Shown here one piece after another: positions 25,360-33,095 of a stretch of 64,000 bases of DNA; position 1 is the first letter of the stretch; every line of letters starts with the position of its first letter. The notes beneath the pieces are model-generated. The model did no database searches. It had not been told where the DNA came from and saw nothing but the letters and a program-made list of their open reading frames with translations. This DNA is from Rhizobium phaseoli (GTDB lineage: Bacteria; Pseudomonadota; Alphaproteobacteria; Rhizobiales; Rhizobiaceae), in NCBI RefSeq assembly GCF_010668805.1, contig NZ_WUFT01000008.1, positions 240,687 to 304,686 on the forward strand. The letters run 5' to 3'. A program made the translations under genes and the position numbers.

Positions 25360-25972
25360 GGCGCCAATGAAGCTTTACTATTGCGAGACGCTCAATCCTC
25401 GGAAGGCCTGCGCCGCCGCACGTTTTCTTAAAGCCGACGTCGAGTTCGTCAGGATTGACCTGGCAAGCGGAGAACAGCGCACCGCAGAATTCCTGGCGCT
25501 TAACCCGAACGGGAAAGTCCCGGTGTTGCAGGATCACGCCGGAACCTTATGGGAAGCGAATGCCATCATGTGCAGGCTGTCTGACAGCGTTGCATCGGAT
25601 TTCTGGCCGCATGACCACCGGCAGATCGACGTGCTGCGCTGGTTGAGTTGGGATGCCAGTCATTTCACCCGGCACGGGGCAACGCTGTGGTTTGAAACCT
25701 TGATCAAGCCGTTGTTCGGCGGGAAGCCTGACGTCGGCGTGATCGACGATGCGAAGACGAACTTTCGACTCCATGCTCGCGTGCTCGACGACCATTTGGC
25801 CAGCAACAGCGTCGCGGTCGGGGAGACACTGACTGTGGCAGATTTCGCATTGGCCGCTGCACTTCCTTTTGCGACCGCTGCTGGAATTCCACTCGCTAAG
25901 TTTCGGCATATCCAATCGTGGTACGGACGGCTTGAAGAACTGGATGCGTGGCGAAACCCTTTCCCGGCGTAG
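25352..25972 (+). CDS. Glutathione S-transferase family protein
   Basis: A 206-residue GST. The N-terminal thioredoxin-like domain has KLYYCETLNPRKACAAARFLKADVEFVRIDLASGEQRTAEFLALNPNGKVPVLQDHAGTLWEANAIMCRL, with the cis-proline in GKVPVLQ and the glutathione-binding E-A/S pair. The helical domain ends with TLTVADFALAAALPFA, the conserved N-capping motif. The candidate active-site residue is in the YYCETLN segment. A second possible start at 25367 is only 15 bases downstream. Co-transcribed with the ArsR and SRPBCC genes, suggesting detoxification of an unknown compound. Confidence 0.88.
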   Translation: MRKAPMKLYYCETLNPRKACAAARFLKADVEFVRIDLASGEQRTAEFLALNPNGKVPVLQDHAGTLWEANAIMCRLSDSVASDFWPHDHRQIDVLRWLSWDASHFTRHGATLWFETLIKPLFGGKPDVGVIDDAKTNFRLHARVLDDHLASNSVAVGETLTVADFALAAALPFATAAGIPLAKFRHIQSWYGRLEELDAWRNPFPA

Positions 25973-26160
25973 CAGAGGTAGTGCGGAAATCTCCCGCGCC
26001 AAGACGGTGACACCAGCGATTGAATTGACCAAGCCTATTGGAGCTTTTAAAAAATAGCTTTTGCGAAACTGCGGAATAGCCAAAACGCAACCGGCGGATT
26101 GGCGACGCGACGCGGCACGGCTGTCTGCATCAGCCATGGAGAAACACGATTATCAAGATA

Positions 26161-26361
26161 ATGGTATTGCTGCACAGCGCCGATGGCGTGGATTGGCAGT
26201 CTCCCCCTAAAGGCACAAGCCTGAAGACATTGAGCGAAGCCGAAGAGCAAGGCTTCATCTTGATCCGCGGGGAATTTCAGAAACGACAATTCCGCCTGAC
26301 AAAGCTGGGGTTCGACTATGTCGAGCGCGACAAGCGGCGTCTGGAAGCTCGCAGGCTCTAA
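26161..26361 (+). CDS. Small hypothetical protein with winged-helix-like C-terminus
   Basis: A 66-residue open frame. The second half (SLKTLSEAEEQGFILIRGEFQKRQFRLTKLGFDYVERDKRRLE) resembles the wing of a winged helix or a MarR-type fragment, with GFDYVER. No clear ribosome site precedes the ATG. It could be a truncated relic of a larger regulator. Flanking regions 25973-26160 and 26362-26484 hold nothing recognisable. Confidence 0.4.
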   Translation: MVLLHSADGVDWQSPPKGTSLKTLSEAEEQGFILIRGEFQKRQFRLTKLGFDYVERDKRRLEARRL

Positions 26362-26484
26362 GTGGAGAGCCGAAAAAATAGCCCAATCTTACAATCTGAA
26401 TATCGAATGCACCGCTTCGGCAGCCATTTTTCTATTGGGTCGCTCGTCCGCGCGCGCCCGAGAGGCGCGCGCAAAACCCAGCCC

Positions 26485-27231
26485 TTAGCGAAAACCACCG
26501 CTGGCAAGCAGTTTCTCGCCGGTCATCCAGCGGGCGTCGTCGGACGCCAGGAAGACGGCGATGCCGGCGATATCGTCCGGCTGACCGGTGCGGCCGAGCG
26601 GCGTCTGGGCGATCGCCGCCTGCTCGAAATCCGAGCCGATGAAGCCGGCGGTGTGTGTGCCTTCGGTCTCGACGATCCCCGGCAAGATGGCGTTGACGCG
26701 GATTTTGCGCGGGCCGAGCTCGTTGGCGAGCACGCTGTTGATGCCCTCGACAGCGCCCTTGGTGCCGGTATAGACGGCGGAGGTTGCCGGAGCGAGACTG
26801 GTCGCCGCCGACGAGATGTTGATGACGCTGCCGCCCTCGCCGAGATGTTTGACGGCGGCCTGGGTGGTCAGCAGAACACCCAGAACATTGACGTCGAACA
26901 TGCGGCGATATTGTTCTTCGGTCACCTCTTCGAGCGGCGTAAATTCATAGACGCCCGAGTTGTTGACCAGCACGTCGAGCTTGCCGAACTGCTTGACCGC
27001 GGCATCAATCAGCCCCTGCGCCTGCTCGGCCTTCGAGACATCGCCCTGCACGGCGATCGCCTTGCCGCCGGCGGCGCTGATCGCCTCAACCACGGCGTCG
27101 GCTCCGGCCTTGCTCGAAGCGTAGTTCACCACCACCTGCGCACCTTCTGCCGCAAGGGCCTTGGCAATCGCGGCGCCAATGCCTTTGGAGGCTCCGGTTA
27201 CCACAGCGACCTTTCCCGTGAGCTTAGCCAT
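26485..27231 (-). CDS. SDR-family oxidoreductase, FabG-like
   Basis: A 248-residue short-chain dehydrogenase. The start is the ATG at 27231 after AAGGAA. The NAD(P) motif is TGASKGIGAAIA, with the NNSG and N(x)L..T block, the catalytic serine in INISSAAT and the Y-x-x-x-K in YTGTKGAVEGI. It ends MTGEKLLASGGFR, a typical glucose-1-dehydrogenase/FabG-like finish. The arginine-type NADP cue is replaced by NYASSKAGADAV. Divergent from an ArsR-like regulator gene, with a dyad between them, so likely controlled by it. Substrate unknown. Confidence 0.88.
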   Translation of the reverse strand: MAKLTGKVAVVTGASKGIGAAIAKALAAEGAQVVVNYASSKAGADAVVEAISAAGGKAIAVQGDVSKAEQAQGLIDAAVKQFGKLDVLVNNSGVYEFTPLEEVTEEQYRRMFDVNVLGVLLTTQAAVKHLGEGGSVINISSAATSLAPATSAVYTGTKGAVEGINSVLANELGPRKIRVNAILPGIVETEGTHTAGFIGSDFEQAAIAQTPLGRTGQPDDIAGIAVFLASDDARWMTGEKLLASGGFR

Positions 27232-27282
27232 ATCCAATTCCTTCTGACCGGACTGCCGTCGACACTGGCGGCCTTGTTCCGT

Positions 27283-27301
27283 AGTTCAGAAATTCGGAAC
27301 T
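27283..27301. promoter_or_regulatory. Dyad in the SDR/regulator intergenic region
   Basis: AGTTCAGAAATTCGGAACT, five-base arms AGTTC/GAACT around a nine-base centre, lies between the divergent SDR (start 27231) and ArsR-like (start 27338) genes. It is a candidate operator for that regulator. Confidence 0.5.
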
Positions 27302-27337
27302 GTTGATCTTAATGTCAAGGGTCGCTATATAAAATTC

Positions 27338-27682
27338 ATGAGACCGCTCTTTCACCCAGCATTAGAGGACATCCGGCCAGAGGCGATTCTTTATGCGCTT
27401 GCCGATCCGGAGCGCGCCGCAATTTTCGCTTGGCTTTCCGGCGCCGGCTGCGGCGGGACCTGTTCAGCGCTGGGTCAGCTCGGCGAGCGGGTCATCCCGA
27501 AGTCGTCGCTGTCAAACCACTTCAAGGTGCTGCGCGAATCCGGCCTGATCCTCAGCGAGCGCCAGGGCGTGGAGATGCGCAATCAAACCCGCTGCGCCGA
27601 ACTGGATGATCGCTTCCCCGGCCTGATCAAGGCCATTCTGACGGCTTATGGACAGATACCCGGACAGCCGAAGGCGGATTGA
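27338..27682 (+). CDS. ArsR-like helix-turn-helix regulator
   Basis: A 114-residue winged-helix protein: ILYALADPERAAIFAWLSGAGCGGTC, then VIPKSSLSNHFKVLRESGLILSERQGVEMRNQTRCAELDDRFPGLI, an ArsR-type recognition helix and wing. Cysteines near the N-terminus (CGGTC) may sense redox or thiol stress, but that is a guess. It is divergent from an SDR oxidoreductase and probably regulates it. No second gene follows. Confidence 0.85.
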   Translation: MRPLFHPALEDIRPEAILYALADPERAAIFAWLSGAGCGGTCSALGQLGERVIPKSSLSNHFKVLRESGLILSERQGVEMRNQTRCAELDDRFPGLIKAILTAYGQIPGQPKAD

Positions 27683-27697
27683 CGGGCGGACTGCCGT

Positions 27698-27765
27698 TTG
27701 GCGACACCGCGCCCCCACCCTCCGTCTTCCCATGCCTTGAGCCTGGGGATCCATGCCCCTCCTCG
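27698..27765. repeat. Palindromic intergenic repeat, family A, half copy
   Basis: Left half only: TCCGTCTTCCCATGCCTTGAGCCTGGGGATCCATGCC. It lies between the ArsR-like gene and the RidA gene. Confidence 0.6.
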
Positions 27766-27838
27766 AGACTGCAGCTATATCCAGCGCTGCCCTCGGCTGC
27801 GCCGCGCCGTCGAAGCCCATCGAGTTTCGTGGCCACCG

Positions 27839-28321
27839 CTAGTCCAGAACGACGACGGCTTCGACCTCGAAGAGCATGGGGTCGATCGCCAGCTTGGGAA
27901 CCGGAATCAACGTCTGCGCCGGCAGGGCCGCGCCGAACATCGCCTTGACGTTTTCCGTCAACACTTGAAGCTTGGACATGTCGTGATCGACCACGAAGAC
28001 CGTGAGCTTGGCGACCTGATCCGGCCTGGCGCCAAGCGCATCAAGCGCGGTGTGCAAATTGGCGTAGGCCTGCTTCACCTGGACGGCGAAGTCTGATGAT
28101 AAAGCTCCGGTGCTATCCTGGCCGCCCTGTCCGGAGATATAGGCCAGCCGGCCTTCCCGCGGCACGATCACCGCCGTGCTGTAGCCATTCGGCGAGGGGT
28201 CGTAGAGGTTTTTCGGATTGACGATGGTCAGCTTGAGATTGGCCTCCTGGGCTGTCGTCGCAGCGGGAATTCCAATGGTCATGATGAGCCCTCCAATGAG
28301 CAGATGCTTGATGCGTGACAT
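27839..28321 (-). CDS. Exported RidA-family protein
   Basis: A 160-residue RidA/YjgF/Rid-like protein with a preceding signal-type N-terminus (KHLLIGGLIMTIGIPAATTAQ), which is unusual because RidA enzymes are usually cytoplasmic. The core contains VIVPREGRLAYISGQGGQDSTGALSSDFAVQVKQAYANLHTALDALGARPDQVAKLTVFVVDHD, matching the family. The usual active-site arginine (after CRV/R) is replaced by other residues near TLIPVPKLA, so deaminase activity is doubtful. It is divergent from a TetR gene; two matching operator-like sites lie between them. Confidence 0.82.
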   Translation of the reverse strand: MSRIKHLLIGGLIMTIGIPAATTAQEANLKLTIVNPKNLYDPSPNGYSTAVIVPREGRLAYISGQGGQDSTGALSSDFAVQVKQAYANLHTALDALGARPDQVAKLTVFVVDHDMSKLQVLTENVKAMFGAALPAQTLIPVPKLAIDPMLFEVEAVVVLD

Positions 28322-28409
28322 GGTTTTCTTTCGGGCTTTGAGGGCTGCGAGTAACCTCCCCCGCAGCCAGCATGATTGAGCGTTGACTCGTCACCCCTGG
28401 CGATCGACC

Positions 28410-28448
28410 CGTACAACGTACGATTAGTTTGCATCGTACAACGTACGA
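28410..28448. promoter_or_regulatory. Two TetR-type operator sites
   Basis: CGTACAACGTACG at 28410-28422 and TCGTACAACGTACGA at 28434-28448 are palindromes with centres 25 bases apart. They lie between the divergent RidA-like gene and the TetR gene, so the regulator likely represses both. Confidence 0.7.
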
Positions 28449-28519
28449 GTCAATCGGTCAGCATCGACATTCGTTGCTTTGTCAGCTTAAATCGGCGTTC
28501 TGTTCAGTTAGGAAATCGG

Positions 28520-29218
28520 ATGGCAGCCAAACGCAGCGGCGCTGGAAGCAAGCAGTCTCAACGGAAAACTCCGTCGCCTCCGGCCGGGTCCGAACCGCGT
28601 AGTGAACCGGCTCTTTCTCTCGAACGGATCGTGGCGACTGCCATCGAGCTGCTGGATACCGACGGGCTGGACGGATTGAAGATGCGTCGGCTGGCCGATC
28701 GCCTCGGCGCCGGCGCAATGAGCCTCTATTGGCACGTCGGCAACAAAGAGCAGGTGTTTGATCTGGCGCTCGATTCGGTGCTCGAATATCGCGGCCCGGC
28801 GTCCATCGATGCCTCGGAAAACTGGCGCGGTGATGTCGTTCACATGCTTGAAGACTGGCGCGCCTGTATGCTGCGCCATCCCTGGTCGGCATTTCTCCTG
28901 CCGCGCCGGGCGCTCGGCCCGAACATCCTGTCTCGCCTGGAACTGCTGAGCCGGACCTTGTCCAGAGCCGGTGTGGCGGACGCCGATCTGAACGTCGCGA
29001 TCTGGTCGCTGTGGAATTATGTGATCGGCGCCACGACCACAAGGGCAAGCTTCGAGCTCTCGGACGCGGACAGAGCCGCCGCGCAGCAGCGCCTTGCAAG
29101 CCTCAGCGAACACTACCCCACCATCGAACGCTCTCGCCTGCTGCTCGACAATGACTGGGACGGCGCCTTCAGCAAAGGCCTCGACTTCCTGCTGGATGGC
29201 CTCGTTCCCAAACTATGA
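28520..29218 (+). CDS. TetR/AcrR-family regulator with TetR_C-type domain
   Basis: A 232-residue repressor. A 30-residue disordered N-terminal tail is followed by the helix-turn-helix SLERIVATAIELLDTDGLDGLKMRRLADRLGAGAMSLYWHVGNKEQVFDLALD, typical of the TetR_C_1 (tetracycline repressor-like) branch. The ligand domain is WRACMLRHPWSAFLLPRRALGPNILSRLELL. The ATG at 28520 is the most natural start (preceded by TTAGGA), although the frame is open back to 28376. Likely autoregulated and controls the divergent RidA gene via the two palindromes. Confidence 0.87.
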   Translation: MAAKRSGAGSKQSQRKTPSPPAGSEPRSEPALSLERIVATAIELLDTDGLDGLKMRRLADRLGAGAMSLYWHVGNKEQVFDLALDSVLEYRGPASIDASENWRGDVVHMLEDWRACMLRHPWSAFLLPRRALGPNILSRLELLSRTLSRAGVADADLNVAIWSLWNYVIGATTTRASFELSDADRAAAQQRLASLSEHYPTIERSRLLLDNDWDGAFSKGLDFLLDGLVPKL

Positions 29219-29273
29219 ATTGTCGCCACTTCCTGCCGTTTGGAGCAGCCATTGCAGAAGATACGGCGCGGGC

Positions 29274-30677
29274 CTAAAGCGCGTCGCCTCCGCTCAACCC
29301 TGATGAGAGTTCGTTTGCTTTCCGGGCATATTGATCGGCCTGCTCCTCCTCGCCCATCGCTGCCAGCAGAAGGGACAGATTCCGATACGTCTGCGGGTCG
29401 CAAGGACGCAATCTTATCGCGGTGAGATAATGTGACTTCGCATCCGACAGGTCGCCTTTCTCGTGAAGAAGCACCGCCAGATTATTGTGGGCTTCCGCGT
29501 ATCCCGGCGACGACTTCAGGGCTGCACGATAATGTAATTCTGCCGCGGCGATGTCTCGCCCTTCGAGAAGCATGGCATAGTTGTAGTGCGCTTCGGCGTA
29601 ATCGGATCTTAGCTGCAGCGCCTGCTTGTAGTGCGATTCAGCCTCTTGCGCATCACCGTGCTTCTCGAGGAAGACGCCGAAATTGCTATGAGCTTCGGCA
29701 AAGCCCGGCCGAAGCCGGAGCGTTTCCTGGAAGTGATGATGCGCTTCGAACCGATCCCCCCATTGGTCGAAAAGACCAGCGAGACGGAGAAGGGCATCGA
29801 CGTAATCTGGCCGGCACTTCAGAGCCTGCCGATAATGCGCTGCCGCTTCATCCGGGCGGTCGGTCTCCTCGAGAAGGATCGCCAGATTGTAGTGCGCTTC
29901 CGGATAGTGCGGCCATAGGCGAACGGCATCCAGATAGCGGGTTTCGGCGGCGGTTCTGTCACCAGCGGCTTTCAAGATGACCCCGAGATTGTTGTGCGCT
30001 TCGGGATAGTCCGCACGAAGCTCCAATGCTTTTTCATAGCAATGCAGTTCCTCGGCTAACTCCCGTCCATCCGTGCCGGCGATCCCGGCCCCTTTCAGGA
30101 ACCAGTCCTCGGCCGTCATCCGCTCCTCGGACCGTGCAGCAAGAGCCGTATGGTCGACCGAGGCGATCCGATAGAGATGCCGCCTCGGCAGGTAGTCGCC
30201 TTTGAGTTCGAAGACATCGACCTCGTGGAAGAGATAGACCGGCAAATCGATGAGATCGAGGACGGTCTGCGTCACGAAGAGGGTATCGGGCTCGGCACAT
30301 GATTCCACCCGCTTCGCGATGTTCAAGGCACGACCGATCCAGGCGTCGTCATCATGCATTCGCGAGCACTCACCGAAGTGGCAACCCACGCGGATTGGAA
30401 GGTCGTGCGCCTGGCTGGAAGTCAAGTGACGCCGCCGTTGCTTCCAATAGGCGATCAGCTTCAACGAGAAGTGGACGGCTACATCAGCAGATTCGAATAG
30501 ATAAAGATGCCCGTCCCCTGTAAAGTTCTCGTGCCGTCGTCCGTATTGGCTGGCGAGCATCTGAGACAGGTATCGATATTCGGCGATGGCGCTGGTGATC
30601 GTGTCGCGCGAAACCCTGTTCCAAACCGCTGAGTGTCGGACGAGGTCTGTGAATACGGCGGCAAAGTAGATGTCCAT
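29274..30677 (-). CDS. Class III nucleotide cyclase with TPR repeats
   Basis: A 467-residue protein. The first 160 residues are a class III cyclase domain with metal aspartates in VFTDLVRHS and FTGDGHLYLF, and the NxxxR pair in LNIAKRVES, so it could be active. The second part is eight or nine tetratricopeptide repeats (AEAHNNLGVILK, AEAHYNLAILLE, AEAHSNFGVFLE and similar). No membrane span is seen, so it is cytoplasmic. The frame is open upstream to a TTG at 30698. Divergent from a small DUF4242-type gene. Whether it makes cAMP or cGMP cannot be decided here. Confidence 0.85.
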   Translation of the reverse strand: MDIYFAAVFTDLVRHSAVWNRVSRDTITSAIAEYRYLSQMLASQYGRRHENFTGDGHLYLFESADVAVHFSLKLIAYWKQRRRHLTSSQAHDLPIRVGCHFGECSRMHDDDAWIGRALNIAKRVESCAEPDTLFVTQTVLDLIDLPVYLFHEVDVFELKGDYLPRRHLYRIASVDHTALAARSEERMTAEDWFLKGAGIAGTDGRELAEELHCYEKALELRADYPEAHNNLGVILKAAGDRTAAETRYLDAVRLWPHYPEAHYNLAILLEETDRPDEAAAHYRQALKCRPDYVDALLRLAGLFDQWGDRFEAHHHFQETLRLRPGFAEAHSNFGVFLEKHGDAQEAESHYKQALQLRSDYAEAHYNYAMLLEGRDIAAAELHYRAALKSSPGYAEAHNNLAVLLHEKGDLSDAKSHYLTAIRLRPCDPQTYRNLSLLLAAMGEEEQADQYARKANELSSGLSGGDAL

Positions 30678-30757
30678 TCGCAATGGCCGGAAGTTCAAAG
30701 CGATCGTGCAACATGTCCAAACGCTTGCTGTCGTCGCTCAACCTGAGGACAATCATC

Positions 30758-31033
30758 ATGCCACAGTACATGGTCGAAAGACACCTGCCAGGAATCACGC
30801 CCGAACAGCTCAGCGCTGCGGCGTCCCGCGCCAAGAACGTCACCGCAGAGATGACCAGCCAGGGAAAACCTGTGCGCTATCTTCGCTCGACATTCGTACC
30901 GTCAGAGGAACGATCATTCTGCCTGTTCGACGCTTCGTCGGAGCAAGACGTGCAGGAGGCAAACGAACGCGCAGAGATCCCATTGTTGAGAATTACCGAA
31001 GTTAAGCACATCTCCGCCGACGACCTAGCCTAG
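30758..31033 (+). CDS. DUF4242 / SCO4226-like nickel-binding domain protein
   Basis: A 91-residue single-domain protein: PQYMVERHLPGITPEQLSAAASRAKNVTAEMTSQGKPVRYLRSTFVPSEERSFCLFDASSEQDVQEANERAEIPLLRITE. This is the ferredoxin-like DUF4242 fold seen in SCO4226-type proteins, some of which bind nickel. The ATG at 30758 follows TGAGGA. It is divergent from the cyclase-TPR gene, with about 80 bases between their starts. Function unknown. Confidence 0.82.
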   Translation: MPQYMVERHLPGITPEQLSAAASRAKNVTAEMTSQGKPVRYLRSTFVPSEERSFCLFDASSEQDVQEANERAEIPLLRITEVKHISADDLA

Positions 31034-31387
31034 CGCGTCCGTCGCCGACACAAGCGCAAAGGATGCAACGAGCGCGTCGGGCCGGACGTTGCCCACGGCT
31101 TAGATCCTCGGGTCAAGCCGGAGGAGGACGGAGATTGGAGTGAACTCTGCGGCAAATACAGCGACGTGTGGTGGAAGGGAAAGTGTCATTGCCTCCTGGC
31201 CCTCTCCTCTAAGCCTTGAGTGCCTCCGGCCGCTCCCAGCCCCTTGTTCCACGTTATCGGATCTTGACAGGCCATCGCGTTTTGAGGTACGTACATCACG
31301 CGATAAGACCGGCGACGCATCGCCGATCAAACCGAATCCTCAGGCGGGGCTGTCCAAGCCAATAACGCAGCTTCGAAAGGCAATGGC
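31034..31387. other. Intergenic region with a family A half repeat
   Basis: About 354 bases. Positions 31100-31170 hold the right half of the family A palindromic repeat (GATCCTCGGGTCAAGC, then GAGGACGGAG and GTGAACTCTGCGGCAAAT). The rest shows only a probable leader for the flavoprotein gene. Confidence 0.5.
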
Positions 31388-32038
31388 ATGAAGGAATTCA
31401 AGGTCAATCCGGACTTCGCCATCAAAGATGATCTCGGCCTTCGAGGTCTGTTTGAGGCGACACATGCTCTGGCCGTGCAGAAGTGTCAGGACAGTCTCGG
31501 CAAACATGCGCAGGAATTTATCCGGCGTTCGCCATTCCTGTGCATCGGCACGCAGAGCCCGGATGGAAAAGCCGATGTCAGCCCCCGCGGCGATCCTGTC
31601 GGCTTCGTCAATATCCTTGACGAGCGAACGCTGGCGATACCGGACCGGCCGGGCAACAACCGGCTCGACACTTTGGTCAATATTCTCGCCAATCCGAGCG
31701 TCGGGCTGCTGTTCATCATTCCGGGTTTCGACGACACATTGCGCGTGAATGGCAAAGCCACTTTGACGACTGACCCTGAACTTCTGCAAAGCATGAACGT
31801 CAACGACCGCGCTCCCAAACTGGCGATCGTCGTCAAGGTGAACGAGGTTTTCCTCCACTGCGCCAAAGCCTTTCGGCGCTCGCATCTGTGGCACCCGGAT
31901 CATTTCCAGGATCGCAGCGAGATGCCGTCGCTGGTGAAAATCATCCTGGATGAGACGACTGGCGCGCCAAGCGATGAGGATGAGATGCGCAAAATCGATG
32001 CCGATCTCGAAGAGGCATACAAGCGGACGCTTTACTAA
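31388..32038 (+). CDS. FMN-binding PPOX-type flavoprotein
   Basis: A 216-residue pyridoxamine 5'-phosphate-oxidase-fold protein, probably an FMN-dependent reductase of the MSMEG_1061 type. It contains SPFLCIGTQSPDGKADVSPRGDPVGFVNILDERTLAIPDRPGNNRLDTLVNILANPSVGLLFIIPGFDDTLRVNGKATLTTD, the standard split-barrel core with the G-N-N-R-L-D-T FMN-contact loop. No signal or membrane segments. It is a single gene; the physiological substrate is unknown. Confidence 0.87.
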   Translation: MKEFKVNPDFAIKDDLGLRGLFEATHALAVQKCQDSLGKHAQEFIRRSPFLCIGTQSPDGKADVSPRGDPVGFVNILDERTLAIPDRPGNNRLDTLVNILANPSVGLLFIIPGFDDTLRVNGKATLTTDPELLQSMNVNDRAPKLAIVVKVNEVFLHCAKAFRRSHLWHPDHFQDRSEMPSLVKIILDETTGAPSDEDEMRKIDADLEEAYKRTLY

Positions 32039-32138
32039 CCGGCACGCTTGCATTTCTCTCCGGCCGGCTTGATGCGCGGGTGATCCGGGCGTAATTCAAC
32101 GAACCGCCCTCTCTGCCACACCAATCTGAAACGATCCC

Positions 32139-32930
32139 ATGGCCCACTCGCTCAACACGCCCCCCTCGCCCGCCGCCGGCGCCAACCAGCCGAAACTCGA
32201 TGCCGAGGAAATCTGGCAGGCGCGCGTCGATCTGGCGGCTTGCTTCCGGATGGCGGCACGGCTCGGCATGGAGGAAGGGATCTGCAACCACTTCTCGGCC
32301 GTCGTTCCCGGCTATGACGACCTGTTCATCGTCAATCCCTACGGCTACGCTTTCGCCGAGCTGACGGCCTCGATGTTGCTGATCTGCGATTTTCACGGCA
32401 ACGTCGTGTCGGGCAGCGGCCAGCCCGAGGCCACCGCCTTTTACATCCACGCCAGGATCCATCAGAACATTCCGCGCGCCAAGGCGGCGTTCCACACCCA
32501 TATGCCGTATGCCACCGCGCTTTCGATGACCGAAGGCGATCCGCTGATCTTTGCCGGGCAGACCGCGTTGAAATTCTATGGACGCACAGCCGTCGACAGC
32601 AACTACAATGGCCTGGCGCTCGACGCGCGCGAGGGCGACCGGATCGCTGCAGCGATCGGCGATGCCGACATCGTCTTCATGAAGCACCACGGGGTGATGG
32701 TCTGCGCAGCCAATATCGCCGAGGCCTGGGATGACCTCTACTATCTCGAGCGCGCCTGCGAAGTGCAGACGCTCGCCCTTTCCACAGGACGTCAGGTCCT
32801 TGCCGTCGCGCCTGAGATCGCCGAAGCGGCGTATCGGCAGATGCGCGAAGGAGATCCGGAGTCGGCCCGGCTTCATCTGGAGGCGGTGAAGCGCGCGCTC
32901 GATCGCAGCGAGCCCGACTATAAGCGCTGA
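32139..32930 (+). CDS. Class II aldolase/adducin family protein
   Basis: A 263-residue protein with the araD-like fold. Zinc-type histidines are seen in AAFHTHMPYA and in FMKHHGVMV, and the phosphate/substrate loop is GICNHFSAVVPGYDDLFIVNPYG. The acid near VVSGSGQPEATAFYIHARI completes the pattern. Many such proteins are annotated as aldolases, but substrates are unknown. Free-standing gene between the flavoprotein and cyclase genes; ATG start with an ordinary leader. Confidence 0.85.
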   Translation: MAHSLNTPPSPAAGANQPKLDAEEIWQARVDLAACFRMAARLGMEEGICNHFSAVVPGYDDLFIVNPYGYAFAELTASMLLICDFHGNVVSGSGQPEATAFYIHARIHQNIPRAKAAFHTHMPYATALSMTEGDPLIFAGQTALKFYGRTAVDSNYNGLALDAREGDRIAAAIGDADIVFMKHHGVMVCAANIAEAWDDLYYLERACEVQTLALSTGRQVLAVAPEIAEAAYRQMREGDPESARLHLEAVKRALDRSEPDYKR

Positions 32931-33095
32931 GTCGGCCCGAGCCTTCTGCAGCGACACCAAGTTCTCTCCCGGGCGGCAGAGCTGCTATCGCCAGCTTGTG
33001 CAAGCCTTCAAAAAGCAGTTAGCTGGCATCGTTGGGTAGCGCATGCCAGACTGGCATTGCGCTATACGAGACGTGTCCGCATTTCGGGGAATCGC

